From Clostridia bacterium (GTDB taxonomy: Bacteria; Bacillota; Clostridia; Christensenellales; UBA1242), in the NCBI GenBank assembly GCA_017964105.1, contig JAGCSP010000030.1, forward strand, positions 1-14,377: a stretch of 14,377 bases of DNA. The letters run 5' to 3'. The first letter of the stretch is position 1, and the number at the start of each line of letters is the position of its first letter. A program made the translations under genes and the position numbers. Shown piece by piece: positions 5,400-12,998 of the stretch. The notes beneath the pieces were generated by a model. The model was not told the DNA's origin. It saw nothing but the letters and a program-made list of their open reading frames with translations, and searched no databases.

Positions 5400-5428
5400 A
5401 TTATATCAAATTACTTTTTATATAACAA
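5400..5428 (-). promoter_or_regulatory. Sigma-A-like promoter placing transcription start at the metallophosphoesterase ATG
   Basis: TTGTTA (5428-5423), a 17-base spacer and a perfect TATAAT (5405-5400) lie on the minus strand. The -10 ends six bases before ATG 5393, which puts the expected start of transcription on or beside the A of the start codon. Confidence 0.8.
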
Positions 5429-5430
5429 CA

Positions 5431-5455
5431 AAAAATCGTCCCAATAGGGACGATT
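5431..5455 (-). terminator. Intrinsic terminator of the Cys-containing protein gene
   Basis: AATCGTCCC and GGGACGATT form a perfect 9-base stem with an AATA loop, followed on the minus strand by TTTTTTGTTGTT. Confidence 0.92.
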
Positions 5456-5468
5456 GTATTTATGTGCT

Positions 5469-6116
5469 TTAATTATTCGACACAGGTTGTTGTGTAGGAT
5501 ATAATGGCAAATCAAAGAATCCACTGCATACATCTTGTGTAAACTCTTGGCATTGTGGAATTTTGCAATAGCCATAACTAGGTACTAAAATTTCTGCATC
5601 TACTACTACTCTTAAGATAACTGTGATACATGCATCAAGCTCAAACACATTGTCGCCAACATAATCACCATCTACACCAAGCACAGATGCAAATGCAACT
5701 ACTCTATATGGCACAATGGATGGTTGTGGCACATAAAGAATTACATCTTGATTGATTGTAATTGTTGTAGTCCCTGTTCCAGTAGCACCAGTAGCATCAG
5801 TAAATGTAATTGTGATAGGGATATTTACATCACCAGTAACACGTGCAAAGCATGGACGATCTTCAAATCTATCTACGCTTAAATTTGTTAGTGTTACATC
5901 ACTTAGATTTTGTGTTACACTTACGAATGTAAGTGGATCTGTATATGTACCTTCAGGTGTAATAGTTAGACGTAAATTTTGTTCTTGAATTTGCTTCATA
6001 CATGCGTCAAACACTTTTGTTGTTTGAATGCATGCTTTTTCGCACAAACCATTTAGTGGGTTACCATTTATTGGACCTGGCATGCAACCTTGTCTATTTC
6101 CAGAATAAAATGACAT
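5469..6116 (-). CDS. Cys-containing, beta-rich protein of unknown function, possibly a spore-surface type
   Basis: This 215-residue protein has no name I can assign with certainty. After a Gly/Pro/Asn-rich N-terminus (MSFYSGNRQGCMPGPINGN), it has a cysteine-rich block (CEKACIQTTKVFDACMKQ), then a long Thr/Val-rich region that looks like beta strands, and a C-terminal group of cysteines (YGYCKIPQCQEFTQDVC). There is no signal peptide and no membrane helix, so it stays in the cytoplasm or on a mother-cell-assembled structure. Similar Cys-block proteins occur in clostridial genomes and could be spore-coat related; that is inference. ATG 6116 was chosen because AAAGGAGGT lies six bases upstream. 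An in-frame ATG at 6149 would add 11 residues but has no such site. It is a single-gene unit with its own terminator. Confidence 0.8.
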   Translation of the reverse strand: MSFYSGNRQGCMPGPINGNPLNGLCEKACIQTTKVFDACMKQIQEQNLRLTITPEGTYTDPLTFVSVTQNLSDVTLTNLSVDRFEDRPCFARVTGDVNIPITITFTDATGATGTGTTTITINQDVILYVPQPSIVPYRVVAFASVLGVDGDYVGDNVFELDACITVILRVVVDAEILVPSYGYCKIPQCQEFTQDVCSGFFDLPLYPTQQPVSNN

Positions 6117-6121
6117 AGTGA

Positions 6122-6131
6122 TACCTCCTTT
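6122..6131 (-). promoter_or_regulatory. Strong ribosome-binding site that decides the start at 6116
   Basis: AAAGGAGGTA on the minus strand is nearly a full anti-SD match, six bases before ATG 6116. It lies inside the reading frame that would start at 6149, which argues against that earlier start. Confidence 0.88.
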
Positions 6132-6155
6132 AATTTTAATAATACTCAATACTAC

Positions 6156-6186
6156 ACTATATTCATTTTTCTAAATTTTTGTGCAA
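6156..6186 (-). promoter_or_regulatory. Weak promoter candidate of the Cys-containing protein gene
   Basis: TTGCAC (6186-6181) and TATAGT (6161-6156) on the minus strand are separated by 19 bases, which is long. A sporulation sigma factor promoter is an alternative, but I could not match one. Confidence 0.3.
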
Positions 6187-6211
6187 AAAAAGGAGCAACA
6201 ATGCCCCTTTT
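6185..6211 (-). terminator. Intrinsic terminator of engB
   Basis: AAAAGGGGC and GCTCCTTTT pair with one mismatch around ATTGTT on the minus strand and end in a run of seven T, just after the engB stop at 6215. Confidence 0.82.
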
Positions 6212-6214
6212 AAT

Positions 6215-6799
6215 TTATTCCATAATAAATTGATCCATTTTTTCTAATAATTGTTCCCTGCCATACTTTGATACTGAACTCACACCAAATACGTCTTGTG
6301 GACCAAGACCAAGGTCTAATGCAATTTCTGATAATCTAGGTTTAATTTTGCTTTTGCCAAATTTATCCACTTTTGTAGCAACCACCACATATGGCACTCT
6401 AAAATATGATAAATATTTCATCATCTGCTTATCGTCTTCGGTAGCACCCACTTTGCTATCAACTAGCAAGCACACTAATTGCAATTTACTGTTATTATTA
6501 ATATATGGCTCTATCATACTTTGCCAACTTGTTATTTCCATTTTGCTTGCCTTGGCAAAACCATATCCTGGCAAATCTACAAAATAAAAACTATTATTTA
6601 TCAAAAAATAATTTATGAGTCTTGTTCTACCCGGCGTGGAACTAGTGCGAGCAAGTTTGCCATTGCCAGTAAGACAATTTATTAAACTGGATTTACCCAC
6701 ATTGCTACGACCAACAAATGCTATTTGTGGCAATTCATCTTGCACAATATCTTTAGGATGAGCAACAGAAATTGTAAATTCACTTTTTGATATTTTCAT
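6215..6799 (-). CDS. engB: Ribosome biogenesis GTPase EngB (YsxC/YihA)
   Basis: This 194-residue single-domain GTPase shows G1 GRSNVGKSS (residues 30-38), a G2 threonine in SSTPGRTR, G3 DLPGYG, G4 TKVDK and a G5-like VSSVSK. EngB assists late assembly of the 50S ribosomal subunit in the cytoplasm and is essential in most bacteria. Length is normal for the family. GAGGTAA lies six bases before ATG 6799. It follows clpX on the same strand but is separated by a terminator. Possible -10 CATAAT lies about 25 bases upstream, with no good -35. Neighbourhood with tig and clp genes is common in Firmicutes. The 12 bases before the ATG are identical to those before mraZ. Confidence 0.97.
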   Translation of the reverse strand: MKISKSEFTISVAHPKDIVQDELPQIAFVGRSNVGKSSLINCLTGNGKLARTSSTPGRTRLINYFLINNSFYFVDLPGYGFAKASKMEITSWQSMIEPYINNNSKLQLVCLLVDSKVGATEDDKQMMKYLSYFRVPYVVVATKVDKFGKSKIKPRLSEIALDLGLGPQDVFGVSSVSKYGREQLLEKMDQFIME

Positions 6800-6850
6800 A
6801 AGTGGTTACCTCTTTACAGCATTATGGTACCACAAAAAATTCAATATTAC

Positions 6851-6878
6851 AAATAAAAACACACCCTAGGGTGTGTTT
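6851..6878 (-). terminator. Intrinsic terminator of the tig-clpP-clpX operon
   Basis: AAACACACCC and GGGTGTGTTT form a perfect 10-base stem with a two-base TA centre, followed on the minus strand by TTTTTATTT. Confidence 0.92.
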
Positions 6879-6883
6879 AAATT

Positions 6884-8110
6884 TTAAGCTATTGCCTTGT
6901 GCGATATCTCATATTTGAGTTTACCATTAACTGCCTTTACCACAATTTTATCAATAGTTTTGTCACTAGGCACATTAAACATGGTATCTAGCATACTCTT
7001 TTCAATAATTGTTCTTAATCCCCTAGCACCAGTACCAAGTTCTATTGCTTGCTTAGCAATTAGTTTTACTGCTTCTGGTTCAAAGTGTAGTTTTACACCA
7101 TCTATGTCAAGCAATTTACCATATTGTTTAATAAGAGCATTTTTTGGCTCAGTGAGTATTCTTACTAATGCCTTTTCATCTAGTTCATCTAATCCAACTG
7201 CTATTGGCAATCTGCCTACAAACTCTGGAATAAGACCATATTTAATCAAATCTTGTGGTTGTAATTTTGACATAATTTCACTATTAGATAATTTATCCAA
7301 TTCTTTTAGCTTGGAATTAAAGCCTAGTGAATTGTTGCTTTGCACTCTATCTTCAATTGTTTTATCAAGCCCCACAAATGCTCCACCACAAATAAACAAA
7401 ATGTTTGTAGTGTTGATTTGAATACATTCTTGGCCTGGAACTTTACGACCGCCTTGTGGTGGCACACTAGCAACAGTATCTTCAATTATTTTAAGAAGGG
7501 CTTGTTGCACACCCTCTCCGCTAACATCACGAGTAATACTTACGTTTTCACTTTTCTTAGTTATTTTATCAATTTCATCAATGTAAATAATTCCACGTTC
7601 TGCTTTGCGAACGTCATAGTTTGCATTTTGAATTAGCTTAAGTAAGATGTTTTCAACATCTTCACCCACATAACCTGCCTCAGTAAGTGTTGTAGCATCT
7701 GCTGTGGCAAAAGGTACTTTAAGTATTTTCGCAAGTGTACGAGCAATCATGGTTTTGCCCGTGCCCGTTGGACCTAATAACAAAATATTTGATTTATCAA
7801 GTTCCACATCTTCGCCCGCTTTGCGCTTTGTCGCATTATAATTAATACGTTTATAGTGATTATACACCGCAACAGATAGCACTCGTTTTGCTTCATCTTG
7901 CCCAATTACATAATCATCTAGCATATTCTTTATTTCTTTTGGCGTTGGCAAATCAATCTTTACCACATCTTCACTGTAGTCAAGCATATCTTTGCATACT
8001 TTTACGCAGTCATCACAAATAAAACTTTCACCATCTGGGCTTGCAATTAATTTGTGCTTTGCACTTTGTGGCTTACCACAAAATGAGCAATATACATTAT
8101 TGTTGTCCAT
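6884..8110 (-). CDS. clpX: ATP-dependent protease ATPase subunit ClpX
   Basis: This 408-residue AAA+ unfoldase has an N-terminal zinc-binding domain (Cys8, Cys11, Cys32, Cys35), Walker A GPTGTGKT (residues 113-120), the pore loop GYVG in AGYVGEDVE, Walker B IIYIDEIDK, the RKVPG region, the ClpP-contact IGF-type loop position, where NSLGFN is seen, and a sensor-2 GARGLR. It unfolds tagged substrates and feeds them into ClpP. Length is normal. TAGGAG lies seven bases before ATG 8110, and the gene begins 15 bases after clpP, so the two subunits are made from one mRNA. The typical ClpP-docking loop is I/L-G-F; here LGF is present. Confidence 0.98.
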   Translation of the reverse strand: MDNNNVYCSFCGKPQSAKHKLIASPDGESFICDDCVKVCKDMLDYSEDVVKIDLPTPKEIKNMLDDYVIGQDEAKRVLSVAVYNHYKRINYNATKRKAGEDVELDKSNILLLGPTGTGKTMIARTLAKILKVPFATADATTLTEAGYVGEDVENILLKLIQNANYDVRKAERGIIYIDEIDKITKKSENVSITRDVSGEGVQQALLKIIEDTVASVPPQGGRKVPGQECIQINTTNILFICGGAFVGLDKTIEDRVQSNNSLGFNSKLKELDKLSNSEIMSKLQPQDLIKYGLIPEFVGRLPIAVGLDELDEKALVRILTEPKNALIKQYGKLLDIDGVKLHFEPEAVKLIAKQAIELGTGARGLRTIIEKSMLDTMFNVPSDKTIDKIVVKAVNGKLKYEISHKAIA

Positions 8111-8125
8111 TAAAACTCCTAAATT

Positions 8126-8704
8126 TTATCTCTTTGTTATAATTTTATCCACAATTCCGTATTTTAATGCTTCATCTGCACTCATATAATTGTCGCGCTC
8201 GCAATCTTTCAATACTTTTTCCAAAGGTTGATTTGTATTTTCTGCAAGTATTCCGCAAAGATTTTCTCTTGCTTTTAAAATATTCTCTGCATATATTTTT
8301 ATGTCTGTTGCTTGGCCTTGTGTTCCACCAAGTGGCTGATGAATAAGCACTTGGCTATTTTTTAATGCCATGCGCTTGCCTTTTGCTCCACCTGCAAGTA
8401 GTATGGATGCCATGCTTGCTGCCATACCCACACAAATTGTGGACACATCACACTTAATATATTGCATTGTGTCATATATAGCAAGACCGGCAGTAACAGA
8501 ACCACCTGGAGAATTGATATACATACTAATATCTTTTTTAGGATCTTTACCTTCCAAATATATTAGTTGTGCAATTACTGTGTTTGCTGTGTCATCTGTA
8601 ATTTCACCTGTTAGGAAAATTATTCTATCTTCCAAGAGTCTTGAATAAATGTCATAACTACGTTCGCCATTTGCTCTTTGGTCTACAACCATAGGAATTA
8701 ACAT
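8126..8704 (-). CDS. clpP: ATP-dependent Clp protease proteolytic subunit ClpP
   Basis: This 192-residue serine protease has the complete catalytic triad with standard numbering: Ser97 in GMAASMAS, His122 in VLIHQPLGG and Asp171 in CERDNYM. The oxyanion-loop NSPGGSV is present at residues 64-70. It forms the two-ring proteolytic chamber used by ClpX. I chose ATG 8704 because the product then begins MLIPMVVDQ, as in other ClpP proteins. A longer reading from TTG 8719 would add five residues without a ribosome-binding site. GGGGG, the best SD candidate, lies eight to nine bases before ATG 8704. It is the middle gene of tig-clpP-clpX. Confidence 0.97.
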   Translation of the reverse strand: MLIPMVVDQRANGERSYDIYSRLLEDRIIFLTGEITDDTANTVIAQLIYLEGKDPKKDISMYINSPGGSVTAGLAIYDTMQYIKCDVSTICVGMAASMASILLAGGAKGKRMALKNSQVLIHQPLGGTQGQATDIKIYAENILKARENLCGILAENTNQPLEKVLKDCERDNYMSADEALKYGIVDKIITKR

Positions 8705-8724
8705 AAAATTTGCCCCCAAACCAA

Positions 8725-10002
8725 TTATTTATTATTTTCTACTAAGAATGCAAGAAGTTTACTTAAAAGTATATCATTTTTGATGTAACTTATTCTATCT
8801 TCACTCAAACTTTCTTTGTATTCTTTTATTGTTTTTTTGGCAGATTTTGCCAAATCTTTAATTTTTGCTTCAAGTTCTTCTTTAGAAACTTCTAGTTTTT
8901 CTTGTTTTACAATTTCTTGCATTGCAAGACGTACTTTTACACCTTTTAATGCATCTGCTCTACGGCCTTCTCTTAGTTCATCTAAGCTCTTGCCTAAATA
9001 TTTTGCATAATCTTCAAGTTTTAGTCCTTGATACATTAGTCTATATTCCATATCTTGCATAATGTTGTTTAGTTCAGTTTCAACAAGTGCATTAGGAACA
9101 TCTACTTGCATGCCAGCAACAATTTTTTCAATAATTTCGTTTTCTGTTTGAATTTTTGCATCTTCTTGTGCATGCTCGCCCAAATGTTCTTTGATGTGCT
9201 CTTTGTATGCAGCAAGTGTTTCAAATTCGCTTACATCGCTAGCAAATGCATCATTTAATTCTGGTAACTCTTTTGATTTTACCACATTTACTTTTACTTT
9301 AAACACTGCTGGTTGGCCTGCAAGTTCTTTTGCTTGATATTCTTTTGGGAATGTAACTTTTACATCCACTTCATCGCCTGCTTTCTTGCCAACTAGTTGT
9401 TCTTCAAAACCTTCAATAAAGCTGTGGCTACCAATCTCTAAATCATATGCTTCTGCAGTGCCGCCATCAAATTGCACATTGCCTTTGAATCCTTTGAAGT
9501 CAATATTTGCAATGTCACCATTTTCAATAGCACCTTGCTTTTCTACATATCTTACATTTTGTTCACGTACGCGTTCTAATTCTACATCTACATCTTTTGC
9601 AGTAATTTTTCTAGGCTCGTGAGATATTTTTAGTCCCTTGTATGCGCCAAGTTTTACTTCTGGCATCACAGGAACTACTGCTGTAATCACTACACCTTTT
9701 TCGTCCAATGATTTTACAGACAATTCTGGTGCATCTACAGGGTCAATATCTTTTTCTTTTGCCAAAACTTCTGAATATGCTTTGCCAAAACCTTCTGCAA
9801 GTGCCTCTTCAAAGAATACTGTTGGGCCATATGTTTTTTCAATAACCTTTCTTGGTACTCTGCCTTTTCTAAAACCCTCTACAGGATATTCACCTTTGTG
9901 CTTATTATAAGCATTCTCTACTTCCTTATCCCACTCTTCTGCACTAAGTGTAACCTCTAAGGCAACTTCGTTGTTTTTATGACTTGTAACTTTGTATTTC
10001 AT
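8725..10002 (-). CDS. tig: Trigger factor (ribosome-bound peptidyl-prolyl isomerase and chaperone)
   Basis: This 425-residue chaperone has three parts. The N-terminal ribosome-binding domain carries the signature GFRKGRVPRKVIEK (about residues 43-56). The FKBP-type isomerase domain begins near GDIANIDFKGF and ends near FKVKVNVV. The C-terminal helical arm is Lys/Glu-rich and ends SKLLAFLVENNK. It binds ribosomal protein L23 and shields new chains. I chose ATG 10002, with AAGGAG six bases upstream; the frame stays open to 10062, but the extra 20 residues are not family-like. A promoter at 10034-10062 would place its start inside that extension, which also argues against the longer form. It leads the tig-clpP-clpX operon. 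Confidence 0.97.
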   Translation of the reverse strand: MKYKVTSHKNNEVALEVTLSAEEWDKEVENAYNKHKGEYPVEGFRKGRVPRKVIEKTYGPTVFFEEALAEGFGKAYSEVLAKEKDIDPVDAPELSVKSLDEKGVVITAVVPVMPEVKLGAYKGLKISHEPRKITAKDVDVELERVREQNVRYVEKQGAIENGDIANIDFKGFKGNVQFDGGTAEAYDLEIGSHSFIEGFEEQLVGKKAGDEVDVKVTFPKEYQAKELAGQPAVFKVKVNVVKSKELPELNDAFASDVSEFETLAAYKEHIKEHLGEHAQEDAKIQTENEIIEKIVAGMQVDVPNALVETELNNIMQDMEYRLMYQGLKLEDYAKYLGKSLDELREGRRADALKGVKVRLAMQEIVKQEKLEVSKEELEAKIKDLAKSAKKTIKEYKESLSEDRISYIKNDILLSKLLAFLVENNK

Positions 10003-10007
10003 ATTTT

Positions 10008-10013
10008 TCTCCT
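10008..10013 (-). promoter_or_regulatory. Ribosome-binding site that decides the tig start
   Basis: AAGGAG sits six bases before ATG 10002 on the minus strand and supports that start over the open frame upstream. Confidence 0.85.
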
Positions 10014-10033
10014 TAAAATCAAATGTCTTGCTT

Positions 10034-10062
10034 ATTATAACAAAAACTTTTAAATTAAGCAA
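10034..10062 (-). promoter_or_regulatory. Sigma-A-like promoter of tig-clpP-clpX
   Basis: TTGCTT (10062-10057), a 17-base spacer and a perfect TATAAT (10039-10034) are on the minus strand. The leader would be about 25 bases. I see no CtsR-type heptad repeats or CIRCE here. Confidence 0.85.
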
Positions 10063-10093
10063 TTAGTTATGCAAGCATATTGGGCAATATATA

Positions 10094-10119
10094 AAAAATA
10101 AGAGCTAATAAGCTCTTAT
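10094..10119 (-). terminator. Intrinsic terminator at the end of the lspA-rluD operon
   Basis: ATAAGAGCT and AGCTCTTAT form a perfect 9-base stem with a 4-base loop, followed on the minus strand by TTTTTTATAT. The stop codon of the 115-residue gene (10118-10116) lies in the stem. Confidence 0.9.
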
Positions 10120-10463
10120 CTAATGTATATCATAAGTCCTGTGTATATAAGCACGCCTGCAAATATACCAAACATGATCATCACCACAATGAATGTCCAC
10201 TTGTTACTTCTTTCCACATTTGCATAATGTTTTGCTTCACTTTGGGTAAGTTCCACATTTTCTAACATTTTAGAATTATCTTTTCTGCGTCTTACCCAAA
10301 GAACCACTGGGATAGTAAAACCGCAAGTTACACCAAAAAGAATTGAACTAACACCCATTAGTGCTGGTACAAAACTTGTGATAATAAGTGCAATAATACT
10401 AACACCTAGCAATACTGCAAATGCAATATTAAGTTTGCTTTTAAAAAAATCTTTTATAAACAT
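10116..10463 (-). CDS. Small three-helix membrane protein, function unknown
   Basis: This 115-residue protein has three hydrophobic helices: about residues 12-31, 34-56 and 89-112. A basic and acidic loop between helices 2 and 3 (RRRKDNSKMLENVELTQSEAKHYANVERSNK) is probably cytoplasmic. I do not recognise a family. It begins three bases after the preceding gene and has no clear ribosome-binding site, so translation is probably coupled. The two small membrane proteins could interact or be a single function split in two; nothing in the sequence decides this. It is the last gene of the unit and its stop lies inside the terminator. Confidence 0.75.
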   Translation of the reverse strand: MFIKDFFKSKLNIAFAVLLGVSIIALIITSFVPALMGVSSILFGVTCGFTIPVVLWVRRRKDNSKMLENVELTQSEAKHYANVERSNKWTFIVVMIMFGIFAGVLIYTGLMIYIR

Positions 10464-10466
10464 AAA

Positions 10467-10730
10467 TTATACCAAAAATAACATTACTACGAGTAACACT
10501 GTGAATACAAACCAAAGTGCTAGCCATGCTAAATTACGTTTTGATTTTGCATAACCAAAAGCTGATAATATCAACACAAAATATCCAAGATATTCTGCTA
10601 TTACATGCATTGCGTTTGTAAATTTGCCTGCTCTAAATATGCTTACACATGTAAGTGCAATGGCCACAAGACCAAGTGCAATGTATGCTGTAAAATTAAT
10701 AATTGTTTGCGTACTAATTGTCCTTCTCAT
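10467..10730 (-). CDS. Small three-helix membrane protein, function unknown
   Basis: This 87-residue, very hydrophobic protein has three helices at about residues 12-31, 40-59 and 66-86, separated by short loops containing FRAGKF and AKSKRN. I do not recognise a family. Its ATG overlaps the rluD stop by one base (TAATG), and GAGGGA lies a few bases upstream, so it is co-translated with rluD. It shares topology, but no obvious sequence, with the next gene. Similar small membrane genes behind rluD are known in some Clostridia as uncharacterised proteins; I am not certain this one belongs to them. Confidence 0.75.
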   Translation of the reverse strand: MRRTISTQTIINFTAYIALGLVAIALTCVSIFRAGKFTNAMHVIAEYLGYFVLILSAFGYAKSKRNLAWLALWFVFTVLLVVMLFLV

Positions 10731-11665
10731 TACTTTCCCTCCAAAGATATCATATCACAAATATTTTTTATGTCAAATACCTTTTCCACAAAGTTTTCAA
10801 ACTCTTGTGGTACATTTACCATAAACGACATTTCTTCGCCCGTTTTTGGGTGTTTTAACATTAACTTGATTGCATGTAACATTTGTCCAGATGCATAATA
10901 CTTTTCACTTTTGCTACCATACAATTTATCACCCACTATGCTGTGATGCAAATATTCTGCATGTGCTCTTATTTGATGAGTTCTACCTGTTTTTAGCTCC
11001 CACATCACAAGGGCGTATTTATCCGTACTTTTTATCACTTTGTATTTGGAATGGGCAAGTTTTCCTTCCCCCGCAGTATTACATGCAAATTTTAATCTAT
11101 TCTTTTTGCTTCGAGCCAAATAGTTTATTACTTCGCCTGTGCCTTGCATCTTGCCTTCGCATATACTTATGTATATGCGCCTGCACTCTTTTGTGGATAT
11201 TTGATTAGATAAATTCACATGAGCAAAATCATTTTTTGCCACCACTAATAAGCCAGATGTATCTTTATCAAGGCGATGTACAATACCTGGACGAAGCACA
11301 CCATTTATGCCACTTAAATCTTTCACGCTATAAAGTAGTGCATTCACAAGTGTGCCATCATTATTTTTTATTGCAGGATGCACCACCATACCCTTTGGCT
11401 TATTAATTACAAGCATATCACTATCTTCATACACTATGTCTAGTGGAATATCTTGCGCATGTGCTTCCAATTTTTCCACTTTGTCAAAATCAAAAGTTTG
11501 CACATCATCACCATTTTTAAGTGTGTAGCCTGCCTTAGTAGCAACAGCACCATTTACTAGCACTTTGCCTTGCGATATTAAATTTTTTATATGCGAACGA
11601 GTTAGTGTTCTATTTAAATTTTGTAAATACACATCTAGTCGCATGCTATCACCACTAAACGTCAC
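10730..11665 (-). CDS. rluD: RluA/RluD-family pseudouridine synthase
   Basis: This 311-residue enzyme has an N-terminal S4 RNA-binding domain (RLDVYLQNLNRTLTRS through VLVNG, about residues 9-39) and a catalytic domain with INKPKGMVVHPA, the active-site GIVHRLDKDTSG (catalytic Asp133) and the substrate loop TGRTHQIRAH. It isomerises uridines in 23S rRNA; RluD itself modifies helix 69, but other RluA-family targets cannot be excluded. The frame overlaps lspA by 11 bases. Starting at GTG 11665 gives an AAGGA site nine bases upstream. ATG 11644 is an alternative start seven codons later with a weaker site. Coupling with lspA is a common arrangement in Firmicutes. Confidence 0.95.
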   Translation of the reverse strand: MTFSGDSMRLDVYLQNLNRTLTRSHIKNLISQGKVLVNGAVATKAGYTLKNGDDVQTFDFDKVEKLEAHAQDIPLDIVYEDSDMLVINKPKGMVVHPAIKNNDGTLVNALLYSVKDLSGINGVLRPGIVHRLDKDTSGLLVVAKNDFAHVNLSNQISTKECRRIYISICEGKMQGTGEVINYLARSKKNRLKFACNTAGEGKLAHSKYKVIKSTDKYALVMWELKTGRTHQIRAHAEYLHHSIVGDKLYGSKSEKYYASGQMLHAIKLMLKHPKTGEEMSFMVNVPQEFENFVEKVFDIKNICDMISLEGK

Positions 11666-12152
11666 TTTTTTTGTTCCTTTTTTGCTTTACAAAAAGCACA
11701 ATAAAATAAATTATATAAACAACGCACCCAATTGTAATAAATGTATCTGCAATGTTAAATACTCCCCATGTCATGAAATCAAAATTAATAAAATCACGCA
11801 CATAGCCAAGCATCAATCTATCATACAAATTACCCACTGCACCCGCAATTACAAATGCATAACCAATTTCTGATAGCCAATTACTCTCTTTATTTGTAAA
11901 ATCCCAAAATGTGAAGAATGCCACAAAAAGAATGCTAACAACTATTAGCAAAATTGTGTGACTTCCCAATATTCCAAATGCTGCCCCTGTATTTTCAACA
12001 TATTTAAATGAAATAAATCCTGGTATGAAATTGGCATCATGAGTTTTTTGTGCAAAATACACTTTTGTAATCATGTCAAATGTCAAAATCGCAGCAATTA
12101 TTATAAATCTTATTATTAACTTTATCCAATGCGTTTTTAAGTATTCTTTCAT
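11655..12152 (-). CDS. lspA: Lipoprotein signal peptidase (signal peptidase II)
   Basis: This 165-residue integral membrane aspartic protease has four hydrophobic helices. Family motifs are visible in order: D-x-x-TK in the first helix (residues 26-30), NTGAAFG (54-60), GAVGNLYDR and GYVRDFI with catalytic Asp120, and FNIADTFI with catalytic Asp136. It cleaves the signal peptide of prolipoproteins after lipidation. No ribosome-binding site is seen before ATG 12152. A TTGAAC-17-TATAAG pair ends only one base before the ATG, too close to serve it, so the true promoter is unclear and read-through from the upstream SPOR-like gene is possible. No terminator lies between the two. Confidence 0.97.
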   Translation of the reverse strand: MKEYLKTHWIKLIIRFIIIAAILTFDMITKVYFAQKTHDANFIPGFISFKYVENTGAAFGILGSHTILLIVVSILFVAFFTFWDFTNKESNWLSEIGYAFVIAGAVGNLYDRLMLGYVRDFINFDFMTWGVFNIADTFITIGCVVYIIYFIVLFVKQKRNKKSDV

Positions 12153-12212
12153 ACTTATATGTTACTATTCTTTTTTGTTCAAAGCAAATAAAATAGCGCG
12201 AAATTTGACACA

Positions 12213-12992
12213 TTATTTGATAGTTGTATACATTTGTAATGTATAAATGCAAATTTCACACAAGGTATGCTTAGTTACAAATCCATAATTATTTGATTGC
12301 AATAATTGTGTTACGCAATTATCTAGTGAATCCACAATCTTTATGTACGAATTTACGATTTGTGTAAGACGAACATCGCTACTTTCATTTCGTAACTTCA
12401 TAATATTTGATACATGTGTTTTTGCAACTGACTTATAGTAATTAAATGAATTAGAACACGCAATATTTGATATTTCTTTTTTATCAAGTTGCATGATATT
12501 GTCATACATATTCTTATACAAAGTTTTCAAGTACTCCACACCATCTTTAATACTCACAATTTGCGTTTTATCTAAATCTTTATATTGGTAAGATAATTTT
12601 GGATACGTAAGCTTAATCACTTTACAGGAATAACTTTGCATATTTTTTGCCACTGACAATGCCTCATCTTCAATACTATATATGCATCCAATAACATCAA
12701 AAACATTATCATGCGCATACACATAAGCACCCGCACCTTGCACTGATGCAGTGCTAGCAAGTTCAACCGCCTGCGATTCAAATTCAAAAGTACCAAGCGA
12801 CAATGCAAATAATTCATAACTACCTGTTTTAGACAAATTTCCAAATACACTAATGTTACCATATTTAATCAGTGATGATATTCCAGAACTTAATAGGGTA
12901 ATTACACATAGTGTAATTAAAACCAAAGGAATCATCCAAAATTTATTTTTTCTTTTTATTAGCTTTATTCCACTTGCATATTTTTTTGGCAT
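12213..12992 (-). CDS. Membrane-anchored protein with a divergent SPOR-like domain
   Basis: This 259-residue protein has a basic cytoplasmic start (KLIKRKNK), one membrane helix (about residues 18-38) and an extracellular part. Residues about 55-130 follow the rhythm of SPOR domains: LFALSLGTF, a block of small residues, GAGAYVYAHDNVFDVIGCIYSIEDEA and KLTYP. SPOR domains bind denuded glycan strands at division or sporulation sites. The remaining helical C-terminal region has no obvious relatives. The match is weak, so I call it SPOR-like only. I chose ATG 12992, with GGAG eleven bases upstream, over a TTG start at 13031 that has no such site. It is divergent from groES and upstream of lspA without a terminator. 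Confidence 0.65.
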   Translation of the reverse strand: MPKKYASGIKLIKRKNKFWMIPLVLITLCVITLLSSGISSLIKYGNISVFGNLSKTGSYELFALSLGTFEFESQAVELASTASVQGAGAYVYAHDNVFDVIGCIYSIEDEALSVAKNMQSYSCKVIKLTYPKLSYQYKDLDKTQIVSIKDGVEYLKTLYKNMYDNIMQLDKKEISNIACSNSFNYYKSVAKTHVSNIMKLRNESSDVRLTQIVNSYIKIVDSLDNCVTQLLQSNNYGFVTKHTLCEICIYTLQMYTTIK

Positions 12993-12998
12993 AAAATA

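Noticed and set aside
6897..7636. Long open frames on the plus strand opposite clpX
   Set aside because: They lie antisense to a fully conserved gene and encode no recognisable protein.
12153..12168. TTGAAC-17-TATAAG as the lspA promoter
   Set aside because: The -10 would end one base before the lspA ATG, which leaves no room for a transcription start upstream of the codon.
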